Below are positions 1 through 10,201 of a stretch of 64,000 nucleotides of DNA, piece by piece. The DNA is from Galerina marginata (taxonomy: Eukaryota > Basidiomycota > Agaricomycetes > Agaricales > Galerinaceae). Both the position numbers and the translations under genes were made by a program. The notes under the pieces were generated by a model. It saw only the letters and a list, made by a program, of their open reading frames with translations, searched no databases and had not been told where the DNA came from. The stretch lies in NCBI GenBank assembly GCA_023014335.1, contig JAECYW010000003.1, positions 3,534,001 through 3,598,000 on the forward strand, in the 5' to 3' direction. The number at the start of each line of letters is the position of its first letter. Position 1 is the first letter of the stretch.

Positions 1-1
1 T

Positions 2-3000
2 TTAGATCATGTTTCAGGCAAAATGCATGGTTCTACAACTAGCAAGAAATATATGAGAAATGAAATCTGGTCATTGATTAATTATATTGGAGCACCCTAC
101 TGGTACATAACTTTGTCACCAGCTGACACTAAACATCCTATCTGTATTTACTATGCTGATACCAAAGAAGAATTCAAACCAGAAATTCTACCATATGATA
201 TACGCACACGCTTAGTCTGCCAAAATCCTGTTGCAGGCGCACGATTTTTTCATTTTATGGTTGAAACATTTATCTCAGATGTTCTTGGTGTTGATGCAAA
301 ACACTGTGGTTTATATGGTCCTACAAATGGTTATTATGGTACTGTTGAGCAACAAGGCCGGTTGACATTACACTTACATATGTTGCTATGGATAAAAGGA
401 AGTTTAAATCCACAAGAAATGAGGGAAAAAATCATGTCAAGCAGTTCAGAATGGCAAAAAAAACTAATTGAGTGGCTTGAAAATTGTCATACAGGAGATT
501 TTCTAACAGGAACATATGCAGATATCAGCAAAAATTCAGCCAAAAATACAAACACAGAAAACTATATTGATCCCACTGAAGCTATGCCAGAGCCACCCCC
601 ATCAAAATGCAAAGTTACACATAAAGTCAATGAAGTTCAGTGTAAAGCCTGTAAAAACTTAGATACATGGTGGTTCAAATTTAAAAATACTGTAGATGAT
701 TTACTAATTCGCTCAAATATACATAGCTGTGAAAGAGGCCAGAACAAGGATGGAACAAGACGTAAGGGTAAACCTTCAGCAAGCTGTAAAGATAATAAAT
801 GGGGTAGATGCAAAGCAAGATTTCCTAGACCAACAGTTTTAAAATCAATTATTGATGATACAGGAGCCATTACTATGAAGAAAATTGAGCCATGGCTAAA
901 TACATTTACTCCACTTGTTACATATCTTTTCCGTTGTAATACAGATGTAACCAGTTTATCATCAGGAACTGCAATCAAAGCAGTGGTTATATATGTTTCA
1001 GATTACATCACAAAAACAACACTGAAAACACATACTGTTTTTGATTCTATTCGATCAGTGTTTCATAAAAATAGTGAGATGATTGGTGGTACACTTCCAA
1101 TGCAAGAAAAAGCTCGACGTGTTATGACAAAAATTGTAAATCTATTAAGCGCAAAGGCTGAAATGGGTTCTCCAATGATTTGCATGTACTTATTGGGAAA
1201 CCCAGATCATTATACAAGTCATATATATGCACCTTTTTATTGGCAGTCATTTGTCACAGAAGTTCGACAAGATTTTGATCCAGAGCAACAAGAAATCCAA
1301 AAAATCACACTTATTAAAAAGAAAGGTAAAATTGTTGGTCTTTCACCTGTATATGATTATATTTATCGTTCATCAGAACTTGATGATGTTTGTCTTTATG
1401 ATTGGATTCAACGCTATCACCGTAAAAAAGTCAAAAAATCAAAGTCTGAGGATTTTTCAATCACTGAAATAGATGAATTAGCTGAAGAAAACCTTGATCT
1501 TTCCTTTGAAACTGTAACAGAAAATGACACTACATCCAAAACAAAAAAGAAAAATGTTTTTTATTTCACTAAAGACCATCCCTTACATGATTCGCATGCA
1601 TCATATTTCAATTCTAATTATGAAAAAAGAGTTCCTAATTTTATTGGTGCAAATTTACCAAGATGCGATCAGGGTGATCGTGAATATTACTGCTGTTCAA
1701 TGCTTACACTCTTCAAACCTTGGCGCAGAGGACATGACTTAAAAAATTCTGCTCTAGCAAGCTGGGATGATATTTTTACCGAACATGAATTTACATCTCA
1801 ACAAACTCAATTAATGAAAAACTTCAATATCCGCTATGAATGTCTTGATGCCCGTGATGACTACCGAGCACAACTTAAAAAAGGCATTGATAAATCATTA
1901 ATAGGAAGCTGGGAAGTTCTGCAAGATGAAGATGGACAAGAAATAGAAAGCCTTAATCAAAATACTTATGATAATATTGTTTATGATGATATTTCAATGG
2001 ATCCAAAGGCACAAGGAAAGAATTTTCTACTGCGTTTAAAGAGTATGAACATGATGAAAATGATTCTGAGTGATAATGGCTGGATAAATGCAAAAGTCTC
2101 TTCAATATCACAATCTTGCAATATATTCAAGCCTGATCGAGTTTTATCGGCTCATGAATGGGAAACTGATGTCAAAAAAATGAAAGAAAAAATTATAGAA
2201 AAGAGAAATGAAAATAATAAGCTTGTATCCAATGATAATCCAAAAAAAGATTTATCCTGTAATTTTGGGGAAAATGTGGTCAAAGTTGTAGATAAATCAT
2301 ATTTAGAAAAGTCATTTATAGCTGGTGAACATACAGATCAAATTAATCAGACTATCTTAAATTTTGAGCTAAATAAAGAACAAGAGAGAGCCTTCAGAAT
2401 AATTGCAAATCATTCCATTGGTTCTAATAAAGGCCAACTGAAAATGTACCTTGGTGGCATGGGTGGAACTGGAAAATCACGTGTTCTTGAAGCTCTTTCA
2501 GAATTTTTTTCCCTTAGAAAAGAAGCTCATCGGATTGTAATTGTGGCTCCAACAGGAAGTGCGGCTGCATTATTAGGAGGATCAACTTATCATTCAATGT
2601 TTGGAATTAATGACTTTAATAGTAAATCTCAACAGTCACAAGTAAAAGCAAGATTGACAGGTGTTGAATATATTTTTTTTGATGAACTATCAATGCTGTC
2701 TGCAAGAGATTTATATCGTATTAGTAATCAATTATCAGAGGTTTTTAATACTCCTGAACAGTCATTTGGTGGTCTTCATATGGTATTTTCTGGAGACTTT
2801 GCACAACTACCACCTGCAGTTGGAGGTGAAGCAGTATCATTATATTCAAGGTCTATTGGTACTATTGCAAGTAGTATAAAATCCCAAGAAGAGGCTATAG
2901 GAAAAGCTTTATGGCATCAGGTGACAACAGTTGTGATTTTAAGACAAAATATGAGACAAAAAATTCAAAGCATTCATGATAATCAACTTAGAACTGCTCT

Positions 3001-5005
3001 TGAAAACATGCGATATAAAGCTTGTACACCAGAGGATATTAGATTTTTGCGAACACGTATTTCCTCAAATATACCTGGTCGAGCCTCCATTTGTGATGAT
3101 AATTTTAGAAATGTTTCTATTATAACAGCTAAAAATTTGCATAAAGATGAAATCAATAAACTTGGTGCAATTAGGTTTGCACAAGAAACTGGTCAGACAT
3201 TAACAAATTTTTACTCTGAAGATTTATCCAATGTAAATAACAGTGAAAAAACAAATGCAGGTGTTTTACGTATAAAAGAAATAACACCTGAAATCCAATC
3301 ATCCTTATGGTCACAACCTCCTTCAAGTACAGACAAAAATATTGCTGGAAATTTAAGTCTATGCATTGGATTACCTGTAATGATCCGGTATAATTTTGCC
3401 ACAGAGCTTTGTATGACACGAGGTCAAGAAGGGTATGTCCATGGATGGCAGTCAAAAATAGGAAAAAAAGGTCAGATAGTACTTGATACTCTATTTATTA
3501 AGTTGAAAAATCCTCCATCAAAAGTTCAGTTTGAAGGTCTTCCTGAAAATATAGTTCCTATTTATCCAACTACAAATAATATTCAAGCTAGTCTTGCAAA
3601 TGATGATCGGATTCTTATTAGTCGTACCCAAGTTGAAGTATTAGTAAACTTTGCAATGACAGATTTTGGTTCTCAAGGAAAAACCCGTCCAGATAATGTC
3701 TGTGATCTAAATAATCTACAATCACATCAATCTTATTACACAGCCTTATCACGTAGTGCTTCTGCAAAAGGAACATTAATTCTACAAGGATTTGATCCTC
3801 GTAAAATTACTGGTAAATGCTCTGGAGCTTTGCGTCAGGAATTCCGAGAGCTTGAAATATTGGATGAAATTACTAGACTCAGATATGAAGAAAAACTACC
3901 AGTAAAGGTTTGTGGAGATATTCGAAATACTTTAATTTTATTATTCCGGGAATGGAAAGGTGAGCAATATGTTCCACAAATTGTTCATTCTGCAATCCGA
4001 TGGTCAAAACGCGATCCACTACTAGAATCAGAAATAATTGATATTATACCAATTCTAAACAGTCTACATATTGAAAAGGAAAAAAAGAAAAATGCAAAGA
4101 ATACTATTTCTACCAAACGCAAGATACCTGAAAGCCCAACAAAAAAATTAAAACTTACAAATAAAAAGGTATGTTTGGCTCAGACCTCTATGGACAGTGG
4201 TAATCATTATTTAATTCCAAGGGGCATGAACTGGAGTAATAATAGTTGTGCATATGACTCAGTTTTTACAATTCTATTTTCAATTTGGTGTAGCAACAGA
4301 AATTTATGGACTTTTAATTTTGAAAAAATGGATAATCCTTTTATTAGAGCTCTATCAGATGGCTTTGGCAATGTGGATTCCAATATACAGTCATTAGAAA
4401 CAATCCGAGATGAAGTTCGAAGAAATTTGCACTCATTTTACCCACAAAATATGGCATTTGGAAACTATACCAGTATTGAAAATATTTTTGAGGCCTTGCT
4501 CGAAACAACATATCAAGTTCAATCAGCAGTATATATATGCAGAAATAATCATATGCGACGGATGAATGAATTCCATACCTTAGGTTTGGCATATGGTGCT
4601 AGTCAATATAGCTCAATAAGTGAATGGGCCTTGAGGAGAGAAGAAGAAACAAGACATACATGTACAACCTGTGATGAAGCTGTTTTTATTAAACATGATT
4701 TTACTATCATGCCTCCATTACTTGCATTTGAATTTGCAAACAGAGTATTGCATATTAATTTTTTAATTGACCTTCAACCTCAGACTGAGCATTATAGAAT
4801 GAGATTGGCAGGAGTTATATATTATGGCCAAAATCATTTTACAGCACAGATTATTTTATCTGATGGACAGATTTGGTTTTATGATGGAATTGAGACAGGA
4901 AGAAATTTAATTTATAGTGGCTCAATTAACTCCAATTCTCCAAACATGTCATATTGTAGAGGAAAACAAGCAGTTGCAGCAATTTATGTCAGTATAGAAA
5001 ATTAA
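2..5005 (+). CDS. Helitron Rep-helicase with C-terminal USP-like protease domain
   Basis: The frame is open back to base 2, so the N-terminus is cut by the window; the first visible Met is at 23 and residues are numbered from it. The HUH Rep nuclease shows the HLH metal motif (about residue 118) and the tandem-tyrosine region YVSDYITK (about 324-331). The Pif1-type SF1 helicase follows, with Walker A GGMGGTGKS (about 811-819), Walker B FFDELS and FSGDFAQLPP. The last 260 residues resemble a ubiquitin-specific (C19) cysteine protease: NNSCAYDS with Cys1409, NHFTA with His1605 and FYDG with Asp1621. Host USPs use Cys, His and Asp boxes in this order. Known Helitrons sometimes carry OTU-type proteases, so an appended deubiquitinase-like domain is plausible, but its activity is inference. 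No intron or internal stop is seen. Confidence 0.92.
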   Translation, partial: LDHVSGKMHGSTTSKKYMRNEIWSLINYIGAPYWYITLSPADTKHPICIYYADTKEEFKPEILPYDIRTRLVCQNPVAGARFFHFMVETFISDVLGVDAKHCGLYGPTNGYYGTVEQQGRLTLHLHMLLWIKGSLNPQEMREKIMSSSSEWQKKLIEWLENCHTGDFLTGTYADISKNSAKNTNTENYIDPTEAMPEPPPSKCKVTHKVNEVQCKACKNLDTWWFKFKNTVDDLLIRSNIHSCERGQNKDGTRRKGKPSASCKDNKWGRCKARFPRPTVLKSIIDDTGAITMKKIEPWLNTFTPLVTYLFRCNTDVTSLSSGTAIKAVVIYVSDYITKTTLKTHTVFDSIRSVFHKNSEMIGGTLPMQEKARRVMTKIVNLLSAKAEMGSPMICMYLLGNPDHYTSHIYAPFYWQSFVTEVRQDFDPEQQEIQKITLIKKKGKIVGLSPVYDYIYRSSELDDVCLYDWIQRYHRKKVKKSKSEDFSITEIDELAEENLDLSFETVTENDTTSKTKKKNVFYFTKDHPLHDSHASYFNSNYEKRVPNFIGANLPRCDQGDREYYCCSMLTLFKPWRRGHDLKNSALASWDDIFTEHEFTSQQTQLMKNFNIRYECLDARDDYRAQLKKGIDKSLIGSWEVLQDEDGQEIESLNQNTYDNIVYDDISMDPKAQGKNFLLRLKSMNMMKMILSDNGWINAKVSSISQSCNIFKPDRVLSAHEWETDVKKMKEKIIEKRNENNKLVSNDNPKKDLSCNFGENVVKVVDKSYLEKSFIAGEHTDQINQTILNFELNKEQERAFRIIANHSIGSNKGQLKMYLGGMGGTGKSRVLEALSEFFSLRKEAHRIVIVAPTGSAAALLGGSTYHSMFGINDFNSKSQQSQVKARLTGVEYIFFDELSMLSARDLYRISNQLSEVFNTPEQSFGGLHMVFSGDFAQLPPAVGGEAVSLYSRSIGTIASSIKSQEEAIGKALWHQVTTVVILRQNMRQKIQSIHDNQLRTALENMRYKACTPEDIRFLRTRISSNIPGRASICDDNFRNVSIITAKNLHKDEINKLGAIRFAQETGQTLTNFYSEDLSNVNNSEKTNAGVLRIKEITPEIQSSLWSQPPSSTDKNIAGNLSLCIGLPVMIRYNFATELCMTRGQEGYVHGWQSKIGKKGQIVLDTLFIKLKNPPSKVQFEGLPENIVPIYPTTNNIQASLANDDRILISRTQVEVLVNFAMTDFGSQGKTRPDNVCDLNNLQSHQSYYTALSRSASAKGTLILQGFDPRKITGKCSGALRQEFRELEILDEITRLRYEEKLPVKVCGDIRNTLILLFREWKGEQYVPQIVHSAIRWSKRDPLLESEIIDIIPILNSLHIEKEKKKNAKNTISTKRKIPESPTKKLKLTNKKVCLAQTSMDSGNHYLIPRGMNWSNNSCAYDSVFTILFSIWCSNRNLWTFNFEKMDNPFIRALSDGFGNVDSNIQSLETIRDEVRRNLHSFYPQNMAFGNYTSIENIFEALLETTYQVQSAVYICRNNHMRRMNEFHTLGLAYGASQYSSISEWALRREEETRHTCTTCDEAVFIKHDFTIMPPLLAFEFANRVLHINFLIDLQPQTEHYRMRLAGVIYYGQNHFTAQIILSDGQIWFYDGIETGRNLIYSGSINSNSPNMSYCRGKQAVAAIYVSIEN

Positions 5006-5026
5006 AAAAAGAATGGACTCGTAAAT

Positions 5027-5056
5027 GCCATGCAAAGCAATGGCTCACAAAGCTAG
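5027..5056 (+). other. Helitron 3' terminal hairpin and CTAG end
   Basis: Arms GCCATGC (5027-5033) and GCAATGGC (5037-5044) pair around an AAA loop with a single bulged base. Eight bases later comes CTAG (5053-5056), then host T at 5057. Position, order and spacing match the 3' end of canonical Helitrons, where the hairpin is thought to signal termination of strand transfer. Confidence 0.85.
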
Positions 5057-6448
5057 TTTGTCCCCGATGCATCCTGAACTGAGACCAGAACACGATCTTG
5101 CTCCTGGCCACCTTTCCCGAAATTGCTGAGCTGGAAATTGAAGGCGCTTTCGGTGAATCCGTAACGATAGGCGAAGTCGTGAACGACGTTGGCAAGGAAG
5201 AAGGCATTGGTTCGTGCCGCGTTGAGGTTGGTAGGGTTCGTGGGATCAAGGGTGTCGTCGTATGCTGCATTGAAGTTGAGGCCCGCTGAGGTTTCGGCGC
5301 TCACTTGCTGGCCTTTGAACGAAAGAGCATTGTTTCCACTGTAAAATATTTAGTCTCTAAGTCAAAACATATGAACCAAAAACCTCACGATGTGGTCGTC
5401 GAATTGCCCTGTCCGATGCTATGCCATCCTAGGGGAGACGACTCCAAATCTTCAGGGTCGGTAAGGGTCTCGACACCTTCCGGGAAACTTTGCTTCGAAA
5501 CCGGAAGGACCGTGTACTACGGCAACATGAGCTGTGGTACGCGGGTTACAACATAAGCACTTACGGAGGCATCGGCGACGAAATCGGTCACAGATAAAAG
5601 CTCTCCGGAGTGAGCATCGATATATGCCTCATACCATGCGTTCGTATCCTCGTTTTGGATTTGGATGACGTGAGTGAGAGCGACAGAACCGTCGCTCTGG
5701 GCAAGGTACTCGAGAGTGGCGTTAACTCCATTATATTTCCCTTCAAGCGCATCCTCGACATTGGGCAACACGGACTTCCACCCAACCGTCGGTTCGGAGG
5801 CTGCGACTTTGGCTGCAAATGGGTAAAGGCTTAGCAGCAGGCCAACATTGAACAAGCAACGAAACCTACCTGATTTTGTATCCACAAAAGAAGAACCATA
5901 GGAAACGACCTTGTCTCCGTTGAAAGCAACATTAGCAACAGCGTTTGCGACTGGGATTCCGTTCTTTCATACAGGTGAGCATCGCGGTTATTTATAGATT
6001 TTTGGAAATCGTCGACGCACGATGCTTTGCTTCACATAAGCCACCCGCGATGTTCCAGCAGTAAAGCCAGATTTGTATTCAATATTCTCGGCGGCGATGC
6101 CCAGCGATCCAATGAAAGAGACCGCAGATGTTTTCAAGGAAGATGCAACCAAGGCGTTCCCGGACGTGAAGGCGGTTCCATTCGTGCCAAACGTCTACAC
6201 ACGTGTTATGAGGATCTGCGTACAAAAATAACAGGACTTCCTACCTTGAACGTTGACTTCGGATGATAGCTGTCAATTTTCATAGATCGTCTCCCGATGT
6301 GTCGAGTTCTGTGGGTTGCATGTCGTGCATAAATAGGCCAAGGGGCAGCTTCAGCATAAGTGGCGAGTAGAATGGCCAGGATTAGAGGAAAAAATGATTT
6401 GGTAAAAAAGGCCATTGTCAAAATGGTACAGCTAATAAAAAAGAACAC
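5057..6448 (-). pseudogene. Fungalysin (M36 metalloprotease), 5' half, disrupted by Helitron
   Basis: Secreted zinc metalloprotease precursor. Spliced exons give a signal peptide (MAFFTKSFFPLILAILLA, with a possible upstream in-frame Met at 6448), a fungalysin/thermolysin propeptide region (NGIPVANAVANVAFNGD, NAWYEAYIDAHSGELLSVTD), and the start of the peptidase domain (SKQSFPEGVETLTDPED, FFLANVVHDFAYRYGF, LSNFGKGGQEQD). About five short introns with GT-AG borders are recognisable, for example 5337-5390 and around 5525-5570, and all frames are clean. The frame then runs into the Helitron end after GTN and stops at TAG, formed by the element's terminal CTAG. The HEXXH active-site region is therefore absent; it should lie beyond the Helitron, left of the window. 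The gene looks recently broken rather than decayed. No function is expected unless the element is excised or spliced out. Confidence 0.88.
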
Positions 6449-6552
6449 GACACCAGGTCTGTGTAGAAATAGAAGTGGAAATTTGGAGAAGGAGGAAAAG
6501 ACGGTGAAGGCGGGGAAGGGGAGGGTGCCATCGTTGCATTCCCGTTCGAAGC

Positions 6553-6560
6553 CTTATATA
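6553..6560 (-). promoter_or_regulatory. TATA box of fungalysin gene
   Basis: TATATAAG on the minus strand lies 105-138 bp upstream of the two candidate fungalysin start codons (6448, 6415), a normal distance for a fungal TATA promoter. Confidence 0.5.
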
Positions 6561-7079
6561 GGGAGGTTCACAACAACAAGCATAAGGCTGGGCATCGGAT
6601 ATCCAGCGGTTGGGGTTGTCCTGCTTTCTCGGGCCATCATCGTGTGTTCCAACGAAGGGCGTCACGGAGACAAAAAAGCGTTTGTGCTTTGTCAGCTGGC
6701 GATTTCAAGTGAACAACGGTCCCGTTGCCAAGTAGAAAGTCTTGGCTTCGCACCCTTCACACTGCGTAGAAATCTCCAGTTCACTTGAGAGTATATCTGG
6801 GGCGCTTGGGCTAATATTTAAATTTCTCGACTAGTTCCTAATCTCTCTGGGCGCCTTTTCTCTGCCTTCCAGCGCCTTAATTTCGATTCTTGGCTTCCCT
6901 CCCTTTCCTTAGTTGCCGAGTTTTTTTTATCTCCAGAACAATGGTTCTTACTGATCAAGGCTTGGCGCTACCTTCATCAGTATTTTTGCCGTTTATATCG
7001 TACGGGGATTTATGATGGTATGTAAGTCTGCCTTCGCGACACAACAAACCGAAGGTGTTTTGCGAGTCCTGTCTGCGAA

Positions 7080-7340
7080 CTAAGTCAGTCGACATCTGCA
7101 AACTTCTGTTCGTGGTTCTAAGCTATGCAATTTAACATTGATCTGCTTTCCAGTGGATCCACCGATTTGAAGGGGAACGGTTGAAATAATCTCGTGGTCT
7201 TGACTCTTTATAATTATCCGAGTCGGCAGCACTGGTACATTTAATTCGGTAATCGCCTGTTGGTAGGACTCAAGAATACCGAGACTATGAACATGCACCA
7301 AGTCCATCATATACATAACATCTTCTGTCCAACCCAGCAG
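7080..7340 (-). CDS. Possible coding exon, unknown protein
   Basis: A minus-strand frame of about 85 residues stays open and has a protein-like composition (LGILESYQQAITELNVPVLP, then a segment with IGGSTGKQINVKL). It ends at a stop at 7080. I do not recognise the family and could not define upstream exons. The rest of 6790-7700 shows no convincing gene. The facing plus-strand frame at 7346-7651 looks less protein-like. Confidence 0.25.
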   Translation of the reverse strand: MLGWTEDVMYMMDLVHVHSLGILESYQQAITELNVPVLPTRIIIKSQDHEIISTVPLQIGGSTGKQINVKLHSLEPRTEVCRCRLT

Positions 7341-7714
7341 GTTGCTTGGAGAAGAGTGTTGATATAACGTTGATATTTAAACAAATGGTAGGCTCCATAT
7401 ACTTGGGTCTGTTTGGCGCCCAGCGAATAGATGACTGCGCGGTACAGAAAATTGCTATCTACGAGTCATGCGGAACTTATGATCTCTTAGATAGAGCCAG
7501 AAAAAACAGTTGGCTTAAACGCGTCACGGTCTGCGTCCACTCATTCGGTCTAGTTGTGAAAATTATGGAATGTGTGGTTGCAAAATACCCACATGCTTTC
7601 TATGTATCTGCTACAAGCTTGAGGTCCAGATTTTGTAATCTTTTTTCTTAAAAAGCTTTCGTGACAGCTTAATTTAGGAAAGCGCGTTGCCGCCATTTAG
7701 CAATTGAGGACGCG

Positions 7715-7738
7715 ACGCGTCGACATATCGATCACGTG
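7715..7738. promoter_or_regulatory. MCB-like (ACGCGT) and E-box (CACGTG) motifs
   Basis: ACGCGT (7715-7720) and CACGTG (7733-7738) lie about 240 bp upstream of the HAP3 start codon. In fungi these are typical sites for MBF-like and bHLH factors. Assignment to HAP3 is positional inference. Confidence 0.3.
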
Positions 7739-7973
7739 TTCTCATGGGAACTTGCCCATCACTGAGCACTCTGTTCTCAACGACCAACCTTCTCCATCGG
7801 TTTACTCCCAATGCTCTTTTAACTCTGGCTTGCCGTAATACTTCCAAGAAATCCTCATAAGGACCACCCGCGAATTACGAATTCTATTGTGAGTACTTCT
7901 AGAACCTGCAACATATAGTAAAACTTAACCTGCTCCACCAGCAGACGCGGACAGTCTTTGTCCTGAAGCCAAT

Positions 7974-8608
7974 ATGTCTGAGCTTCATCCTATCATCCCT
8001 CGTGACGAGAATCATCATGGCTCCTTGTCTCTCGCACCTCAAGACACACCTGAACCAGTACCTATCACGGAGCAAGAAGTTGGCGAGTATCGGGAACAAG
8101 ATCGGTTTCTTCCTGTGAGTATACCGTTGTGAATGAATTTGGATACGATACTTGACGGCACTCCGAACCAGATAGCAAATGTATCACGAATAATGAAGGC
8201 GTCTGTGCCGCCCACGGCCAAGATTGCAAAAGACGCCAAGGAATGCGTGCAAGAATGTGTCTCGGAATTCATTTCATTCATTACGTCCGAGGCGGCTGAG
8301 AAATGTCAACTGGAGAAGAGGAAAACGATAGGCGGAGAGGATATCCTGTATGCGATGGGGACCTTGGGATTCGAAAACTATGTTGAGACCCTGAAAATTC
8401 ACCTCGCCAAACTTCGTCAGGTGCGTATGGTTTGGAACGGAACTCATGCTGCTCGTCTCGATTATGTTCATGACATTTTTATATTTATCTTCTTGCAGGG
8501 TTTTATCGAGATTGCTGATGTTTTTCGCCACAGACTGGTACCGCAGGCGCTGCACAACCAAGTGCTCCAAGAGAACACCCAATAGAACCTAGAATGGATA
8601 CAGAGTAA
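7974..8608 (+). CDS. hap3: CCAAT-binding factor subunit HAP3 / NF-YB
   Basis: Histone-fold subunit of the heterotrimeric CCAAT-binding complex (HAP2/3/5), a nuclear transcription factor. Three exons, 7974-8114, 8172-8420 and 8534-8608, splice in frame to 154 residues. The core holds the NF-YB signature: [69 protein letters not shown]. The N-terminal tail is acidic and short; the C-terminal tail ([16 protein letters not shown]) is disordered. The first intron falls between LP and IAN of the conserved core. A GTGAGT...CAG segment at 7889-7943 may be a 5' UTR intron. Length and motifs match the family fully; it looks functional. Confidence 0.95.
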
Positions 8609-9168
8609 TGATCTAGGAGATGAGATGGTATTTCTATTTTTACACAGCTACGGTACGTCTCGTCGCACCACGATACGAGCACATTTAACTTGCATACCAA
8701 CAGGACTTTTGCTTATCTTATTGACACAACTTTCTAATTCGACGCGCTGTCGATACGTCTGCGTGTACGATATGAAATGTACAACTATTGCTAACGGTCT
8801 TTGACCTCCATGTCATTCGAATTGTCCTTGAACCAGCCACCAGATCGGTTGGCCACACTTGCGATGCTGACTCAACGTGGCCAAAAACTGGCTTCCTACA
8901 ATGGTCCAATTTATTCCTGGTCAGACCTTAGGACTAATTCACCTTTCCACGGAGAAACGGATGTATGGATGTTATAGGATAGGATAGGTGCCGCCCGTAG
9001 ACGTATGGTCTTCATATAAAGGTACGAACGTGCTTTATAGATCCTAATGTCCTCGGTCTCCTGACCTCTATCAAACAGATTTCTACTTTCTAGACCGTTT
9101 GTGTACAAGATTATTAAGTCGGAAACCTATTGACAAGTCGGTCGAATGTACAACACGCTTGACGGACA

Positions 9169-9894
9169 TCATACAAATCTATACGAACAAATATTTAAGC
9201 ACCCTCTCGTCGTTGAACCCTGCGATATGAGCATCGAAGAATTCGGCGCGTTCTCCTGAACGAGTTTATTTTCGATTTCAACTTTTGGCTTAACAATCTC
9301 GTCGTGCTCGAGCCAACCAACGACGCCATCCATATCATGGTTCTTCCTCGTAACGGGTATGGTAATGTCCTGTGGTGTTTTCTCCCCAACCTTATCATTT
9401 TGTGGACCGAGATTCGACAGTGAGAGTTACATATCACCCTCTCTTTCTTTTTCGTTAACCCTTTGGTGTCGCATAGCCAATAGTATTACATAAGCGCCAT
9501 CTAATTTTAGTGGCTGTGTTATCCCATCAAATGATCTACGTGCATGCATATGGGTGCATGGCTTCAACCTTCTTGGCATCTCACCTATCCGGTATCTGCA
9601 GGAACTGAGGGAGGAACTTCGGTCTAGTTCGTCGTCCAACGTCTGGCCAATTTCAAACTATCTCGTACCCGCAAACGGAAGTCAGATATTCTGATGATAC
9701 CCATCCCAATCTACCTGTATTCTGAAGTGAATTCCGACTCTTGTCTGTCCGGAGGAACCCAAACGACGAACTATCATGAAATTCATCTCGGGCGACAACC
9801 CTGGATTGCCGACAACCGAAACTTCAGCGCCTTCCATCTTCCTACCTGCCCCGGTTCTGGGTCCTGTCAAAACTTGCTGCTTAAGGTTTTGCAT
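9169..9894 (-). CDS. Spliced hypothetical protein
   Basis: Minus-strand exons join in frame from ATG at 9894: MQNLKQQVLTGPRTGA, then LSPEMNFMIVRRLGSSG, then FEIGQTLDDELDRSSSLSS, a short DGAY piece, then a last exon reading VGEKTPQDITIPVTRKNHD through HDEIVKPKVEIENKLVQEN to a stop at 9169-9171. Four introns have GT-AG borders (one starts at a GTAGGA near 9846; one ends ATTAG near 9514). The product would be about 145 hydrophilic residues without signal peptide or membrane segment. I do not recognise the family. Exon joins near 9490-9390 are the least certain. 8610-9168 downstream holds no gene I can support. Confidence 0.5.
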
Positions 9895-10201
9895 GACAGA
9901 TGAAAGGCTATAAAGGTTGAACCTAGCGCTTTTATATGTCTAAACTGGGCGCCTTTTGACCCCACGAGAGCCCGCCGTCCCGACTCCTGAAATGGTTTTA
10001 AAGCCGCCGATAGGAGCCTATCACCGATTCAAATTCCGGAAACCGAGAAGGACGGGACCCGTTTGGAACAACGCGGGCGCGCTGGGATTTGCCATCACTC
10101 TTTTCTTTCCTGAACCTTCATCACCGTTCCAAGGACCAGTATTCTCGATACTGGCCTTCCCGCCGCTCTTTTGATACACGCTCATTTAACTAACGTCTTG
10201 A

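Larger units (their letters stand above)
1..5056 (+). mobile_element. Helitron, 5'-truncated by window edge
   Basis: Rolling-circle DNA transposon. The body is one long RepHel open frame. The 3' end shows the classical Helitron signature: a short hairpin (5027-5044) eight bases before CTAG (5053-5056), followed by T. Helitrons end in CTRR and insert between A and T without target duplication, which fits here. The element is visibly much more AT-rich than the flanking host genes, suggesting a different compositional history. Its 5' terminus (usually TC) lies left of the window. It lies inside a fungalysin gene, whose minus-strand frame resumes at 5057. Confidence 0.9.

Noticed and set aside
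5098..5834. Plus-strand frames opposite the fungalysin exons
   Set aside because: Antisense shadows; the minus strand carries recognisable M36 propeptide and peptidase motifs with proper introns.
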